Positions 35,032-44,828 are shown, counted from the first letter of the stretch. The stretch is DNA of 64,000 nt from Agrobacterium sp. AGB01 (GCF_014851585.1 NZ_JACVAB010000004.1:472739-536738); one strand, 5' to 3'. Made by a program: numbers and translations. The notes: generated by a model not told the origin, from the sequence alone.

Positions 35032-36060
35032 ATGTTGAATGGATTGCGTAGCTTTGCGGCTGTGACTGCATTGGGAATGAGTGTCGGCCTGGCGGGTATA
35101 GCGCAGGCAAGCGACACGACTGTTGCACTGGTGCCGGGAGGCCCACACCCTTATTTCGCAGCCTGGGAACAGGGCGGCGCTGATGCGGTAAAAGAATTCG
35201 GCCTGCAGTCGGCTGACTACAAGGTGCCGCAGAAATGGGAACTCGCCCAGCAGAACCAGTTGCTCGAAAGCCTGCTTTCCCAGGGCTATAATGGCTTCGT
35301 GATCTTCCCAGGCGATCCGGTTGGATCCGTTTCGACGGCAGAAGAACTGACATCCAACGATGCAACAGTGATCGCGGCAGGTGGCTGCTTTAAAGATCCA
35401 TCGTCTGCAGCCTTCTGCCTGGGCACCGACACCGGTAACTCCGCCTATATCGGCACCAAGGAATTGGCCCGCATCATGGGGCCGGGCAAAAAGCGCATCC
35501 TGCATCTCACCGGCTTCCTGGTCGACCCGAATACGCAACTGCGTATCGACGCCGTGAAGAAAGCCGCGGAAGAAACCGGCAATGAAGTCGTGCAGGTTAT
35601 TGCCGACATCGACGCGCCGGAACCGGCTGAAGAAAAGATCAACGCTTACCTCGCAGCGCATGCCAGCGAAGTAGACGGCGTTATCGCAACTGCCTGGGTA
35701 CCATCGGTCGTTGCCGCCAATGCCCTGCGCAAAATCGGCGACAAGCGCATCAAGATGGTTGGTATCGACCATGACCAGGTTGTGCTTCAGGCCATCAAGG
35801 ACGGCTTCGTCGACGGCACCATGCTGCAGAACCCGTATGGTCAGGCTTATGTCGGCTCCTACGCTGTTAACAAGCTGCGCTCGGGTTGCACGATCAAGGC
35901 AGACGCACCATTCAAGACCAACGCACTGACCAGCAAGTTCATCGATTCCGGCACCGCCTTCATCGATGCCAGCCAGGTTGATAGCTATGTCAATTCGATG
36001 CGTGACGAAACCAAGAAGCTGCTCGAAAGCTTCGACGCCACCTATCTGAGCTGCAACTAA
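35032..36060 (+). CDS. Sugar ABC transporter substrate-binding protein
   Basis: A 342-residue periplasmic binding protein (Peripla_BP_4, ribose/TorT-like). A signal peptide ends near AQA-SDT. Landmarks are PHPYFAAWEQGGADA, GFVIFPGDPVG and MVGIDHDQVVLQAI. The ATG at 35032 is chosen because an AGGAGG lies just upstream (inside the ORF extension that starts at 35017). It is followed by a strong intercistronic hairpin and two permease genes. The ligand is probably the sugar or sugar acid used by the divergent operon. Confidence 0.91.
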   Translation: MLNGLRSFAAVTALGMSVGLAGIAQASDTTVALVPGGPHPYFAAWEQGGADAVKEFGLQSADYKVPQKWELAQQNQLLESLLSQGYNGFVIFPGDPVGSVSTAEELTSNDATVIAAGGCFKDPSSAAFCLGTDTGNSAYIGTKELARIMGPGKKRILHLTGFLVDPNTQLRIDAVKKAAEETGNEVVQVIADIDAPEPAEEKINAYLAAHASEVDGVIATAWVPSVVAANALRKIGDKRIKMVGIDHDQVVLQAIKDGFVDGTMLQNPYGQAYVGSYAVNKLRSGCTIKADAPFKTNALTSKFIDSGTAFIDASQVDSYVNSMRDETKKLLESFDATYLSCN

Positions 36061-36079
36061 GATTTTTGAGTTCGAAGGG

Positions 36080-36105
36080 GGAAGAGGCTTCTCGAAGCCT
36101 CTTCC
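36080..36105 (+). terminator. Intercistronic hairpin (attenuator/mRNA stabiliser) after the binding-protein gene
   Basis: A perfect 12-bp stem GGAAGAGGCTTC/GAAGCCTCTTCC with a 2-base central gap. It is followed only by TTGCG, so it probably allows partial read-through to the permease genes and raises binding-protein mRNA. Confidence 0.65.
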
Positions 36106-36192
36106 TTGCGTCGACGGAGCGTCGTCTGACCTGCCCCGTCCGGCACAGGCGTTTGCGCCTTGTCCCCACGACCGGAATTCGAAGGAACACCC

Positions 36193-37233
36193 ATGTCATC
36201 GCAACAAATTCCAGCACCCTCAGAAGTCGGCACAAGCCGTCCAGCCTTCGGCACGGGAACGTCCCGCACCAGTATTTTTGTCTCCAACGAATTCGGGTTG
36301 ATCTTGCTGATCGCCATCTTCGTCCTTGTTTTCAGCCTGACGACGAAGGGTTTCCTAAGCCCTTTCAATCTTTTCACGCTTGGCCGTAACACTGCTGTCA
36401 ACATCATGATCGGTCTGTCCATGATGACGGTGATCGTCACCGGCGGATTGAGCCTCGCGGTTGGCGCCATCGGCGTTTGTGCCGCCATGTTTACCGGTTA
36501 CGCCATCGAGATCCTGCAACTTCCATGGCCACTGGCCATCGTGGGCGGCATTGGTCTGGGTGCAGCGCTTGGTTTCGTCAACGGTTTCACCGTTGTTCGC
36601 ACCGGCTTGCACAGCTTCATCATCACACTGGCCACCATGAGCATATTTTTCGGTGTCATGGTGTTCCTGACCAGAGCGGAAGCCTATCGCAATCTGCCGC
36701 CTGAATTTGCCGCCTTCGGCAAAATGAAATTTCTCACCTACTTCTCGCCACTGCTGCTGATAACCATCACCGTCGCCATTGCGCTGACCTGGCTTTATCA
36801 CCGCAGTGTTCTCGGTCGTGAAATGTTGGCCGCAGGTGCGCGCCCGGAAGCTGCAGAGCTGTCCGGCGTTCGTGTTGGTCGCATCACCGTTCTGTGTCAC
36901 ATGCTGTCGGGGTCCCTTGCCGCAATCGCCGCTTTGATGCTCATTGCCCGCAATGGCGCCGCCATTCCATCGATGGCTGGTCAGCTGGGGCAGGACTGGT
37001 TGCTGCCAGCCTTCCTCGGCCCTGTACTGGGTGGCGCACTGCTGAACGGCGGCAAGGCACCTGTTTTGGGAACTTGCCTGGGTGCCGCCCTCGTCACGTT
37101 GTTGACCGGCGGCCTGCTACTACTTCAGATCGGCGATTTCTGGGTACAGACCTTCCTTGGTCTTCTCCTTCTCGTCGCAGTGTTCATGGACAAGGCGCGT
37201 CGCAGCTACCTTGCCTATCATAACCTTGCCTGA
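36193..37233 (+). CDS. Sugar ABC transporter permease 1 (RbsC-like)
   Basis: A 346-residue multi-span permease of the ribose class, with GGLSLAVGAIGVCAAM near residue 90 and about nine membrane segments. The ATG at 36193 follows GAAGGA. It is paired with a second permease, so the importer probably has a heterodimeric membrane part. Confidence 0.91.
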   Translation: MSSQQIPAPSEVGTSRPAFGTGTSRTSIFVSNEFGLILLIAIFVLVFSLTTKGFLSPFNLFTLGRNTAVNIMIGLSMMTVIVTGGLSLAVGAIGVCAAMFTGYAIEILQLPWPLAIVGGIGLGAALGFVNGFTVVRTGLHSFIITLATMSIFFGVMVFLTRAEAYRNLPPEFAAFGKMKFLTYFSPLLLITITVAIALTWLYHRSVLGREMLAAGARPEAAELSGVRVGRITVLCHMLSGSLAAIAALMLIARNGAAIPSMAGQLGQDWLLPAFLGPVLGGALLNGGKAPVLGTCLGAALVTLLTGGLLLLQIGDFWVQTFLGLLLLVAVFMDKARRSYLAYHNLA

Positions 37234-37243
37234 GGTACGATCG

Positions 37244-38212
37244 ATGACAAATTTCAAACTTTCCCGCCTCGCCAAGGCAGACTGGTTCGGACCACTGCTT
37301 GCAACGGTGATTGCGATTATCGTGATCCGTAGTTTCAGTCCGAACTTCCTGTCATCCTTCAACATTCAGACACTGCTGCTGGCCATTTCCATCAATGCCC
37401 TGATCGGGTTTTCGCAGATGATCATCATCGCCATCGGACAGATGAACCTGTCAGTTGGTGCTATTGGCGGTCTTGCAGCAATCTCCTTTGCCGGACTGAT
37501 GGAAATATGGGGGCTTCCGGCCCCGATTGCAGCCGTTCTTGCACTTGGGATCGGTGTCCTCTGCGGCATGCTCAACGGTGTATTGATCAGCATTACGGGC
37601 ATATCCGCCTTCGTGATTACGCTTGCGACACTGTCTATTTACAAGGGCATCAACCTCGGCATTACCCGTGCCCAGCCGTTTTACGGCATTCCTGACAGCG
37701 TCAAGGAACTTGGTTCAATGACATTGTTTGGCGCAATACCCATGCTGGCACTGCCAACTGTCATCGTCGCCATCGGCCTTTGGTATCTGCTCAATCGTCT
37801 GCCAATCGGTCGTTTCATTCTGGCGGTCGGCGGTAACGAACACGCAGCGTCCCTGTCGGGCATTTCGGTCCGCACCGTCGTGGTCGTTGCACACTCGATC
37901 TCGGGTTTGCTTGCTGCCTGTGCCGGTATGTTGCTGGTCGCACGTCTGCAGATCGGCCAGCCGTCGATTGGTGATGACTGGCTTATCCTGTCCTTTGCCG
38001 CACCGGTCATTGGCGGTGCAGTTCTGGCGGGCGGTCATGTCAGCGTCACCGCAACCTTCCTTGGTGTTGTCGTGGTTGCGCTGATCACTCAGGCATTGGT
38101 GCTGTTTTCAATCGACCCCTTCCTTGTTCAGGTCGTGTTGGGAGCACTCATTCTTGCGGCCGTTGGCGTCAACAAGCTGCGCGGCACGGCCCCCGTATCG
38201 AGAAAGGCATGA
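37244..38212 (+). CDS. Sugar ABC transporter permease 2 (RbsC-like)
   Basis: A 322-residue permease of the same class, with GQMNLSVGAIGGLAAIS near residue 65. The start at 37244 lies 10 bases after the previous stop; the long in-frame extension into the upstream gene is not used. Its stop overlaps the ATPase start by an ATGA. Confidence 0.91.
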   Translation: MTNFKLSRLAKADWFGPLLATVIAIIVIRSFSPNFLSSFNIQTLLLAISINALIGFSQMIIIAIGQMNLSVGAIGGLAAISFAGLMEIWGLPAPIAAVLALGIGVLCGMLNGVLISITGISAFVITLATLSIYKGINLGITRAQPFYGIPDSVKELGSMTLFGAIPMLALPTVIVAIGLWYLLNRLPIGRFILAVGGNEHAASLSGISVRTVVVVAHSISGLLAACAGMLLVARLQIGQPSIGDDWLILSFAAPVIGGAVLAGGHVSVTATFLGVVVVALITQALVLFSIDPFLVQVVLGALILAAVGVNKLRGTAPVSRKA

Positions 38213-39753
38213 CAATGACCGTCACTCCCGTATTCGAAGCCATCAATATCGAAAAACGTTTTCCAGGCGTGAAGGCGTTGGACGGCGTGTCCCTTTCCCT
38301 TATGCCAGGCTCGATACATGCCCTGCTTGGTGAAAATGGTGCTGGAAAGTCGACACTGATCAAGGTGATCACCGGCGTTCATCGCCCAACATCTGGCCAG
38401 CTTCTCGTCAACGGACAGGATGCCCAGTTCTCCAGCACACGCGATGCCGTGGCAAAAGGCATTGGTGTTGTTCACCAGGAACGCAATCTCATTCCGCGGT
38501 TTTCGATTGCCGAAAACATCCATCTTGAACAAACAACCCGTCACGCGCTCAAGCCAATTGATTATGCCGAACTAAACCGTTCGGCACGCAGATGGCTGGA
38601 TGCACTGGAATTCGACATAGATCCGGCAACACCAGTCATGGACCTGTCAGTTGCACAGATGCAGCTTGTCGAAATTGCCAAGGCGCTCTCCCTGCAAAGC
38701 CGCGTTCTCCTGCTCGATGAGCCGACAGCATCACTGACATCAAATGAGACGAAAACGCTGTTTGCGGTTCTGCGCAGATTGCGCGACAATGGCGTCAGTC
38801 TGGTTTTCGTCAGTCACAAGCTCGAAGAGGTTCTGGAGATTTGCGACCGCGTTACCGTGCTGCGTGATGGCGTTAATGCCTGCCAGAGCCAGTCACTCAA
38901 AGGCCTCGGCCGTCAGGATCTCGTGCGTTTCATGATTGGCCGCAACGAAAGCGCTGGCGGCTGGCAAAAGCGCGATACGTCAACCAACCCGGTGGCCCTT
39001 GAACTGAAAGACGTGTCGACAGCCATCGGTCACAGCAATGTCGACCTGACAGTCCGTAAGGGTGAAATTCTCGGCCTTTACGGCTTGATTGGAGCCGGAC
39101 GCAGCGAACTCGCCAAATCGATCATGGGACGAATTCCGGTCACCAACGGCGAAGTGCTGATCGATGGCCAGGTTGCCCGTATCTCCTCGGTCGGCGATGC
39201 TATCCACCGATATGGTTTGGGCTACGTCAGCGAAGACCGCAAAACGGAAGGCCTGCTATTGCCGCATTCGGTTCTCGCCAATGCCGGCATTGTCGTCTGG
39301 AAACGTTTGTCCGGCCTGTTTGGAAGCCTGTCCGACGCCAAGATCCGCAAGGCCGTTGTCCCATTCCTCGAAAGGCTGGAAGTCAAAACACCAAGCCTGG
39401 CACAAACGGTCGGCAACCTGTCCGGTGGCAACCAGCAAAAGATCAGTGTCGCCAAATGGCTGGCCGCCGGCATCAAGGTCCTGATCATCGACGAGCCCTC
39501 CGTCGGCATCGACATCAAGACCAAGGCCTATCTTCACGATTTGCTGCGTGAGCTTGCCAATAATGGCACCGCCGTCATTGTCATTACCAGTGACATGCCG
39601 GAAATGGTCGCGCTGGCAGACCGGATTGTGGTGATGGATAATTACGAGGTGCAGGGTGCACTCGAAAACGACGGTGTTTATGAACGCATGAGTGAAGCGA
39701 TCATGAACCTCATCCACAAGGTCAAACCAGAACCGGTTAGCGCCACAGCCTGA
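38209..39753 (+). CDS. Sugar ABC transporter ATP-binding protein (two NBDs)
   Basis: A 514-residue tandem ATPase. The first half has [19 protein letters not shown] and LLLDEPTAS. The second half has GLIGAGRSE (degenerate Walker A), LSGGNQQK and LIIDEPSVGID. It is the last gene of the importer operon. An in-frame ATG two codons inside is an alternative start. Confidence 0.93.
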   Translation: MTMTVTPVFEAINIEKRFPGVKALDGVSLSLMPGSIHALLGENGAGKSTLIKVITGVHRPTSGQLLVNGQDAQFSSTRDAVAKGIGVVHQERNLIPRFSIAENIHLEQTTRHALKPIDYAELNRSARRWLDALEFDIDPATPVMDLSVAQMQLVEIAKALSLQSRVLLLDEPTASLTSNETKTLFAVLRRLRDNGVSLVFVSHKLEEVLEICDRVTVLRDGVNACQSQSLKGLGRQDLVRFMIGRNESAGGWQKRDTSTNPVALELKDVSTAIGHSNVDLTVRKGEILGLYGLIGAGRSELAKSIMGRIPVTNGEVLIDGQVARISSVGDAIHRYGLGYVSEDRKTEGLLLPHSVLANAGIVVWKRLSGLFGSLSDAKIRKAVVPFLERLEVKTPSLAQTVGNLSGGNQQKISVAKWLAAGIKVLIIDEPSVGIDIKTKAYLHDLLRELANNGTAVIVITSDMPEMVALADRIVVMDNYEVQGALENDGVYERMSEAIMNLIHKVKPEPVSATA

Positions 39754-40101
39754 CTGCTTGCCCCCAAGTATCGTCGTTTAAAACGGCTGATATCAACAAT
39801 TATCTGGCCGACACCGGCCAGGTAATCTGCCGGAACGGCAACCTTGGGTGCCTTGCTGGCCGCTGTAAAAAACGCGGTGCCCAGCATCCTGCATATTATA
39901 CTTCGGCGTTGTGGGTAATTTATCCAAGCCGATGACAGTCGCGCTCAATATCATTATCAACAACACCCGGTGCGGATGCGTCGAATCGACGCCAGCACAG
40001 TGACATATCGAGACAATGGTAATTTTACTTCACGCCTGCGACCTGCTGCGGATGATCTGCGTGCGGTTGCACGGCGCGCATCAAACAGAGCGGGGCGAGC
40101 A
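39754..40101. other. 348-base intergenic stretch before the pyrimidine permease gene
   Basis: No gene recognised. A 7-bp GC hairpin (CTGGCCG/CGGCCAG, 39804-39821) without a T-run lies after the ABC ATPase gene. No purine riboswitch core was found. A 69-codon minus-strand frame overlapping the ATPase end has no recognisable features and is not called. Confidence 0.5.
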
Positions 40102-41418
40102 ATGAGCGAGACTGGCGGGTATTTTCCACGTTGGCGACTGAAGACGGAAGGGCGCATTCTGCCCGATGAGAGGTTGCCGACCGGGCAAACAGTCGTGTTG
40201 GGTTTTCAGCATGTTGTGGCCATGTTCGGTTCCACCGTCCTGGCACCTATTCTCATGGGGTTCGATCCAAACGTATCGATCCTGTTTTCTGGCATTTCGA
40301 CGCTGATTTTCTTCATTGCCGTGGGTGGTCGGGTACCGAGCTATCTCGGTTCGTCCTTCGCATTTATCGGCCCGGTGCTGGTTGCAACTGGCGCAGCCGC
40401 TGGAGCGGTTAACCCTGACATTTCGCTGGCACTTGGTGGCATCATTGCCGCAGGCGCGCTTTATACCCTGATCGGCCTGCTGGTGATGTTTGTTGGCCAT
40501 CGCTGGATCGAGCGGCTGATGCCGCCAGTTCTGACGGGAGCTATTGTGGCTGCCATCGGACTGGTTCTTGCGCCGATTGCCGTATCAAACGCCTCTGGCT
40601 CCGGACCCGCAAGCCCCGATGGCGACCAGCTTTCCCGCTGGATTGCCATTACGACCTTTGTTGCCGTCGGCGTCGTCGCGGTTTATGCGCCGGGCATGGC
40701 GCGCCGCCTGCCAATCCTGATCGGTGGTGCGGTGGCCTATCTCGCCTACATGGTCGTCACCAACGGGTTCGGCCTTGGCGCACCGGTTGATTTTTCCGGC
40801 GTTGCGGCGGCCGCATGGTTCGGCTGGCCTCATTTCACCGCACCAACCTTCTCTGCCTCGGCAATCACACTGATTGCCCCTGTCGTGATCATTCTGGTTG
40901 CGGAAAACCTCGGACATATCAAGGCAATCGGTGCAATGACCGATCGCGATCTTGACCCCTACCTTGGCCGCGCCTTTATCGGTGACGGTATTGCCACGAT
41001 GTTTTCCGGCGCATTTGGCGGCACCGGCATGACCACCTATGCTGAGAACATGGGCGTTATGGCGGTAACCCGGATCTTCTCGACACTGGTTTTCCTGGTT
41101 GCTGCGGCTGTCGCCATCATTCTTGGCTTTTCACCGAAATTCGGCGCGCTGATCCAGACCATTCCCGGTCCTGTGATCGGTGGTCTCTCGATCGTTGTTT
41201 TCGGTCTGATTGCCGCAACTGCAGGCCGTATCTGGGTGGAAAACAAGGTCGATTTTTCCGAACCACGCAACCTGATCACTGTTGGTGTCGCACTGGTTCT
41301 GGGCGCAGGCAATTTCAAGCTACAGGTCGCAGGCTTCACGCTTGATGGTATCGGCACAGCAACGATCGGTGCAATTGCACTCTACCATCTGCTTGGAATG
41401 ACAAGCCGCCGCGCCTGA
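40102..41418 (+). CDS. NCS2 uracil/pyrimidine permease, RutG-like
   Basis: A 438-residue membrane transporter of the uracil-xanthine permease (NCS2) family. Long stretches match RutG as remembered: GFQHVVAMFGSTVLAP, GGRVPSYLGSSFAF, ERLMPPVLTG, LVAENLGHIKA and TTYAENMGVMAVTR. About 14 membrane segments are expected. The start at 40102 (SETGGYFPRWRL) is chosen by homology and a GAGCGGGG site; the frame opens at 39970. No rut catabolic genes are nearby, but the adjacent nucleoside operon releases free bases, so uptake of uracil-type bases fits. Confidence 0.9.
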   Translation: MSETGGYFPRWRLKTEGRILPDERLPTGQTVVLGFQHVVAMFGSTVLAPILMGFDPNVSILFSGISTLIFFIAVGGRVPSYLGSSFAFIGPVLVATGAAAGAVNPDISLALGGIIAAGALYTLIGLLVMFVGHRWIERLMPPVLTGAIVAAIGLVLAPIAVSNASGSGPASPDGDQLSRWIAITTFVAVGVVAVYAPGMARRLPILIGGAVAYLAYMVVTNGFGLGAPVDFSGVAAAAWFGWPHFTAPTFSASAITLIAPVVIILVAENLGHIKAIGAMTDRDLDPYLGRAFIGDGIATMFSGAFGGTGMTTYAENMGVMAVTRIFSTLVFLVAAAVAIILGFSPKFGALIQTIPGPVIGGLSIVVFGLIAATAGRIWVENKVDFSEPRNLITVGVALVLGAGNFKLQVAGFTLDGIGTATIGAIALYHLLGMTSRRA

Positions 41419-41522
41419 TCAATGCTGATGCAATTCCTTCCCGCTTCGCCGCAAGGCAGGCGGGAGGAAGACAACCTCGCCAGCAGCGCTGCGCAGTCAG
41501 ACCTTCAAGTTCTTTGCCTGAC

Positions 41523-41783
41523 CTAAGCGTTCTCAAGCCAAGTTGCGCGGCACGAGATGGCCGGGAAACGATTGCTTTGTCGCTCGGCATCGGGATCGGT
41601 TATCGTGGATATGGCGAGATCGAGTGCGGCAATACCCATTTCCTGCAGGGACGTCCGACGCTGGAAAGCGGTGGCGTCAGCATATCTGCGATAGAATGGT
41701 CAAAGCCGATAACCGAGACATCATCCGGCACCCGTAATCTCGCCTGATGCAATTCCTGCAAAACGCCGGCCGCAAGCGTTTCC
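41523..41783 (-). pseudogene. LacI-family regulator remnant (C-terminal part, frameshifted)
   Basis: The minus-strand frame reads LAAGVLQELHQARLRVPDDV then SVIGFDHSIADMLTPPLSSV, unmistakably the C-terminal half of a LacI-type repressor. Near 41650 a one-base shift moves to LQEMGIAALDLAISTITDPD and on to a stop at 41523-41525. The N-terminal DNA-binding domain is absent. A second, independent LacI gene in this window (322-1308) is intact and distinct. Confidence 0.8.
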
Positions 41784-42074
41784 CTTCGATATCGTGATCT
41801 GATCATCAAGGACTGGCATGCTGACACGGGTTTGTCCCTATTTGTCACAAACGCCAATACCGGAATTTGTGCTGGCGATGACGTTGTGCAGGTCGACCTT
41901 GCAGCCGGTGAGGACAAAGTGCTGAACGTGCTCGTGGACGCAGAACGATTTAAAAACTGGAACCCCGACTGCAAGCGCTTCGAGCATTTGACGCAGTCAT
42001 TCAAGGTAATGGTCGGGCGATCTGCCCATGACATCCGTCTGGTCAGTCAGGTAAACCTGAACGACTACAGCTGA
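41777..42074 (+). pseudogene. GH3 beta-glucosidase remnant (C-terminal fibronectin-III-like domain)
   Basis: The plus frame reads SLRYRDLIIKDW, VTNANTGICAGDDVVQVDL, AAGEDKVLNVLVDAERF and FKVMVGRSAHDIRL before a stop. This order (YRDL, VTN-G, AG-VVQ, L-GE, VGRSS-DIRL) is the Fn3-like tail of GH3 glycosidases. A short internal segment seems missing after VVQ, and no catalytic domain precedes it. It is a decayed fragment. Confidence 0.7.
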
Positions 42075-42109
42075 GAGTAAGAGAAGGTCGCGAGCCCCTC
42101 TTTCCTCCT

Positions 42110-42988
42110 TCACGACAGCTGCAAATCTGTTTCTTTTCTCATCGGGATGCTTTTTTGGCTCCCGGCGCGTGAACAGGCGAGCCCAGCGGCAACAGATGCT
42201 CTTTCCATTGCGGCTTTCAAGGACAGGCCGCGATCGAGCGCTGATGCCAGGACACCGACAAAACAATCGCCAGCAGCTGTCGTATCCTTGACGTCGATCT
42301 TCATCGCGGCAACGCTGACATAGTCACCAAACGCAGATGCCTCGGCACCCTCGCCTCCCAGTGTCCGAAGTACACCCGTATTAAGGCGGGCAGCCAAAGC
42401 TTCCGCCGACGAACCACAGTCAAGCCATCCGGCCAGCGCCTCAGCCTCGTCTTCGTTCACAACAATCAGATCGCACAGTGACAACACTTCCTGCGACAGA
42501 GGAAATGCCGGTGCAAGATTGAGGATCGACATGGCTTTTGCTGAATGTGCGCGGCGGATCAGCGTTTCGACCGCCTCGACATCATTTTCCATTTGCATCA
42601 GGACAATATTGGCCTGATGCAGCAGGTCGTCTTCCACCATTTCTGACGCAGCAACCAGATTGGCACCGGCGGCAACCACGATCATGTTGCGACCCTTGGC
42701 ATCGATATAGATCGAAGCGCTTCCAGTCGGTTCTGCCACACGTGCGACTCGGGAGATATCGGTCGCCGTCGTCAGGTTCTGCAAGCCGATCTCGGCCAGC
42801 CCATCCTGGCCAACCGCACCAACCATCACCACTTCGGCCCCGTCACGGGCGGCCGCCAGCGCCTGGTTTGCCCCCTTGCCACCGGCTTCCGTACGGAAAC
42901 CTCTGGCAAGCAGGGTCTGCCCGGGTTGCGGCATCTCTTCAACTTGATAAACACAGTCGACGTTGATGGAGCCGAACGTAATAATCAT
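42110..42988 (-). CDS. rbsK: Ribokinase (PfkB family)
   Basis: A 292-residue sugar kinase. It has an N-terminal GSINVDCVY, a Gly-rich GGKGANQALAAAR (about 37-49) and the C-terminal PfkB signature DTTAAGDCFVG with the catalytic Asp. It phosphorylates ribose to ribose 5-phosphate. It is the last gene of the nucleoside operon and would capture ribose released by the two nucleoside hydrolases. The start ATG at 42988 follows GAGGAAA. Confidence 0.92.
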   Translation of the reverse strand: MIITFGSINVDCVYQVEEMPQPGQTLLARGFRTEAGGKGANQALAAARDGAEVVMVGAVGQDGLAEIGLQNLTTATDISRVARVAEPTGSASIYIDAKGRNMIVVAAGANLVAASEMVEDDLLHQANIVLMQMENDVEAVETLIRRAHSAKAMSILNLAPAFPLSQEVLSLCDLIVVNEDEAEALAGWLDCGSSAEALAARLNTGVLRTLGGEGAEASAFGDYVSVAAMKIDVKDTTAAGDCFVGVLASALDRGLSLKAAMERASVAAGLACSRAGSQKSIPMRKETDLQLS

Positions 42989-43000
42989 GGCAGTTTTTCC

Positions 43001-44824
43001 TCACGCGACCTGAACGAAGTGGCCTTCGCCGGCTTCTTCGTAAGTGCGTTTCGGCGGCACGTAATCGGCAGCGCGGAACGGGCTTTTAATCTCATCATTG
43101 GAGATACGGCGGGTCTGCCGGCGCGACGGATCAGCAATTGGCACGGCCGCCATCAGGCGTTTGGTATAATCATGCTGCGGGTTTTCGAACACGGCCTGAC
43201 GCGGCCCGATTTCAACGATCTCGCCGAGATACATGACCGCAACCCGGTGGCTGATACGCTCGACAACCGCCATGTCGTGGCTGATGAACAGGTAACCGAG
43301 GCCATATTTTTCCTGCAGATCAAGCATCAGGTTGATGACCTGAGCTTTTACCGACACATCAAGCGCCGACACGGATTCATCGGCAATCAACAGCTTCGGT
43401 TCAAGCGCAAGCGCACGGGCAATACAGACACGCTGGCGCTGACCACCGGAAAACTCATGCGGAAAACGGTCTGCCATCGAAGCGGAAAGACCGACACGCT
43501 CCAGAAGCTCACCAACCCGTTGGCGTGCTTGCGATGCGGGCACCAGACCGTGGGTTATGATCGGCTCAGCAATGGCCTGACCGACACGTATGCGCGGGTT
43601 CAAGCTTTCAAATGGATCCTGAAAGATCATCTGGGCTTCACGGCGGATGTCTGTCAGTTCCGATTTCCCGGCCTTCAGAACGTTTTTGCCGTCGATTTGC
43701 ACCTCACCGGACACCGGGTCAGTCAGACGGATGATCGAACGGCCGGTCGTGGATTTGCCGCAACCGGATTCACCGACCAACGACAGCGTTTCGCCCTGGC
43801 GCAGTTCCAGCGAAACACCTTCAACCGCGTGGATACGACCAATTGTCTTGCGCAGGAAACCCTGCTTGACCGGAAAGCGGGTGACCAGATTGTCGACCTT
43901 GAGGATTGGCGGCTGGTCGCGCTTGACGGTATCTTCGGTTGGCTTGACCGGTTGAATTTCACCGGTTGCCATGTCGACATGCGGGAAGCGAAGCGGACGA
44001 TCTTTGCCAGTCATCGAACCGAGTTGCGGTACGGCCGACAAAAGTGCACGGGTATAGGGATGCTTGGCCCTGGCAAAAAGATCGTGCGTGGTGCCGGTTT
44101 CGACCTGTTCACCGCGATACATCACAACTGTGCGGTCGGAAATCTCGGCAACCACCCCCATGTCGTGAGTGATGAAAAGAACCGACATGCCCTCTTCATC
44201 CTGCAAGGTCTTGATCAACTCCAGAATCTGGGCCTGAATGGTCACATCCAGCGCCGTTGTCGGTTCGTCGGCGATCAAAAGCTTTGGATCGCAGGCAAGG
44301 GCAATCGCGATGACGACGCGCTGGCGCATACCGCCTGAAAAGTTCATCGGATATTCGTTAAGGCGCGACTTGGCCGAGGGAATACGCACCTTCTCCAGCA
44401 GTCGCACGGCTTCCGCCTGCGCCTGGGTTTCTGACATACCGCGATGGTGGCGCAGCACCTCGGTGATCTGTTCACCGATCTTCAACACCGGGTTCAGCGA
44501 CGTCATCGGCTCTTGAAAAATCATGCCAATGCGGTTGCCGCGAATTTTCTGCATATTCTGGAGCGGGATGGACAACAGGTCCTGCCCCTCGAACTCGATT
44601 TTTCCGGTGACGCGAGAATTGCCGGGCGACAAAAGCCGCATGATCGACATGGCGGTCACGCTTTTGCCGGAGCCAGACTCACCCACAACGGCGACGGTTT
44701 CCTTGGGCGCGATATCGAAACTGACATCATGCACCACATTGCGCCACTCACCTCCCACACGAAACGCCGTGTTGAGATTGGAGATTGAAAGAATAGGCCT
44801 GTTATTCAGAATATTATTGGTCAT
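43001..44824 (-). CDS. Peptide/nickel-class ABC transporter ATPase, DppD-DppF fused
   Basis: A 607-residue protein with two full oligopeptide-type ATPase modules. Module 1 has GESGSGKSV, FSGGMRQR and LLIADEPTTALD. Module 2 has GESGCGKST, FSGGQRQR and LLIADESVSALD. Each carries the C-terminal oligopeptide extension. The ATG at 44824 lies just after the permease stop, with GAGGG upstream. Although the class is named for peptides, the surrounding nucleoside hydrolases and ribokinase suggest nucleosides as cargo. Confidence 0.92.
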   Translation of the reverse strand: MTNNILNNRPILSISNLNTAFRVGGEWRNVVHDVSFDIAPKETVAVVGESGSGKSVTAMSIMRLLSPGNSRVTGKIEFEGQDLLSIPLQNMQKIRGNRIGMIFQEPMTSLNPVLKIGEQITEVLRHHRGMSETQAQAEAVRLLEKVRIPSAKSRLNEYPMNFSGGMRQRVVIAIALACDPKLLIADEPTTALDVTIQAQILELIKTLQDEEGMSVLFITHDMGVVAEISDRTVVMYRGEQVETGTTHDLFARAKHPYTRALLSAVPQLGSMTGKDRPLRFPHVDMATGEIQPVKPTEDTVKRDQPPILKVDNLVTRFPVKQGFLRKTIGRIHAVEGVSLELRQGETLSLVGESGCGKSTTGRSIIRLTDPVSGEVQIDGKNVLKAGKSELTDIRREAQMIFQDPFESLNPRIRVGQAIAEPIITHGLVPASQARQRVGELLERVGLSASMADRFPHEFSGGQRQRVCIARALALEPKLLIADESVSALDVSVKAQVINLMLDLQEKYGLGYLFISHDMAVVERISHRVAVMYLGEIVEIGPRQAVFENPQHDYTKRLMAAVPIADPSRRQTRRISNDEIKSPFRAADYVPPKRTYEEAGEGHFVQVA

Positions 44825-44828
44825 GATC

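Larger units (their letters stand above)
41419..42109. other. Pseudogene scar region (691 bases without an intact gene)
   Basis: It holds two convergently oriented gene ends: a LacI-type C-terminus (minus, 41523-41783) and a GH3 beta-glucosidase C-terminus (plus, about 41777-42074). They abut near 41780. The rest is unassigned. Confidence 0.7.

Noticed and set aside
39754..40101. Purine or other riboswitch before the pyrimidine permease
   Set aside because: No conserved purine-riboswitch core or typical pairing was found; only a simple GC hairpin.
42926..44338. A 470-codon open frame on the plus strand
   Set aside because: It lies antisense to the clear fused ABC ATPase and has no recognisable domain; it is a composition effect.
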